DNA of 64,000 bases from Ignavibacteriales bacterium (GTDB lineage Bacteria; Bacteroidota; Ignavibacteria; Ignavibacteriales; Melioribacteraceae), in contig JACOUS010000039.1 of NCBI GenBank assembly GCA_016177735.1, forward strand, positions 1 through 64,000, read 5' to 3'. A program made the translations under genes and the position numbers. Under the pieces are notes generated by a model that was given only the letters and a program-made list of their open reading frames with translations, was not told where the DNA came from and made no database searches. Each line of letters opens with the position of its first letter. Position 1 is the first letter of the stretch. Shown piece after piece: positions 63,983-64,000 of the stretch.

Positions 63983-64000
63983 ACACATGAAATCTCCGCT
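63975..64000 (+). CDS. parB: Start of parB (truncated by window end)
   Basis: ATG at 63975 overlaps parA and opens MAEHMKSP before the window ends. The position and overlap are those of parB after parA; eight residues are too few to confirm by sequence. Confidence 0.55.

Noticed and set aside
1-64000. CRISPR arrays, tRNA, rRNA or prophage
   Set aside because: No regularly spaced repeats, no tRNA fold and no phage structural genes were seen on either strand.

Overview
The window looks like a chromosomal stretch of an anaerobic, Gram-negative bacterium of the Bacteroidota/Chlorobi/Ignavibacteria branch. This is inferred from gene content: an Oar-like TonB-dependent receptor, a folP-cdaA pair, a GlmU-like nucleotidyltransferase of the Bacteroidota/Chlorobi type, head-GIN and M64 proteins, heptosyltransferase-type GT9 enzymes and bifurcating-type [FeFe]-hydrogenases. 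Base composition is AT-rich with modest variation. Many genes have recognisable Shine-Dalgarno sequences and several operons are tightly overlapped. I see no tRNA, rRNA or CRISPR array.

Layout. (1) 1-2258 is accessory DNA: the tail of an IS transposase, then two gene cassettes with integron-like boundaries. One carries a TIR-domain protein, the other two unknown small proteins. Each cassette start is the reverse complement of its own end, the signature of attC-bounded cassettes; no integrase is visible. (2) 2259-18747 holds housekeeping and mixed genes: UvrD-like helicase, POT transporter, sugar aminotransferase, FloA, ClpC, phhB-pyrE, an M64 peptidase, and a PP2C phosphatase / PduS / PduT trio that implies a bacterial microcompartment elsewhere. 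(3) 19137-35740 holds an Oar-like receptor, a toxin-antitoxin plus HEPN-like triad, a secreted RidA, an ABC exporter, a 1305-residue TPR protein with three tandem AAA+ domains (the third degenerate), a MITE-like element, a head-GIN lipoprotein, purE and a CDF exporter.

(4) 35931-50239 is the centrepiece. Two complete HydC-HydB-HydA [FeFe]-hydrogenase sets flank a signalling block made of a hydrogenase-like iron-sulphur histidine kinase, two single-domain response regulators and a receiver-kinase hybrid; a further membrane kinase closes the island. A sigma-54-like promoter precedes the first set. The two sets differ in architecture (HydB2 lacks the iron-sulphur ends of HydB1, and HydA2 has TSCSPGW where HydA1 has TSCCPGW), which suggests different partners or a division of labour tuned by redox or H2 sensing.

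(5) 50199-58135 (minus strand) is a cell-envelope operon of three GT9 glycosyltransferases, a homocysteine methyltransferase-like protein and IspE, preceded by an RqcH/NFACT protein and a GlmU-like protein. (6) 58366-64000 (plus strand) holds a PASTA protein, rpe, folP-cdaA, a CHAD protein, a UPF0173 hydrolase, parA and the first codons of parB.

Several intergenic gaps carry members of dispersed hairpin repeat families (near 4.4, 6.0, 14.0, 40.4 and 59.9 kb).
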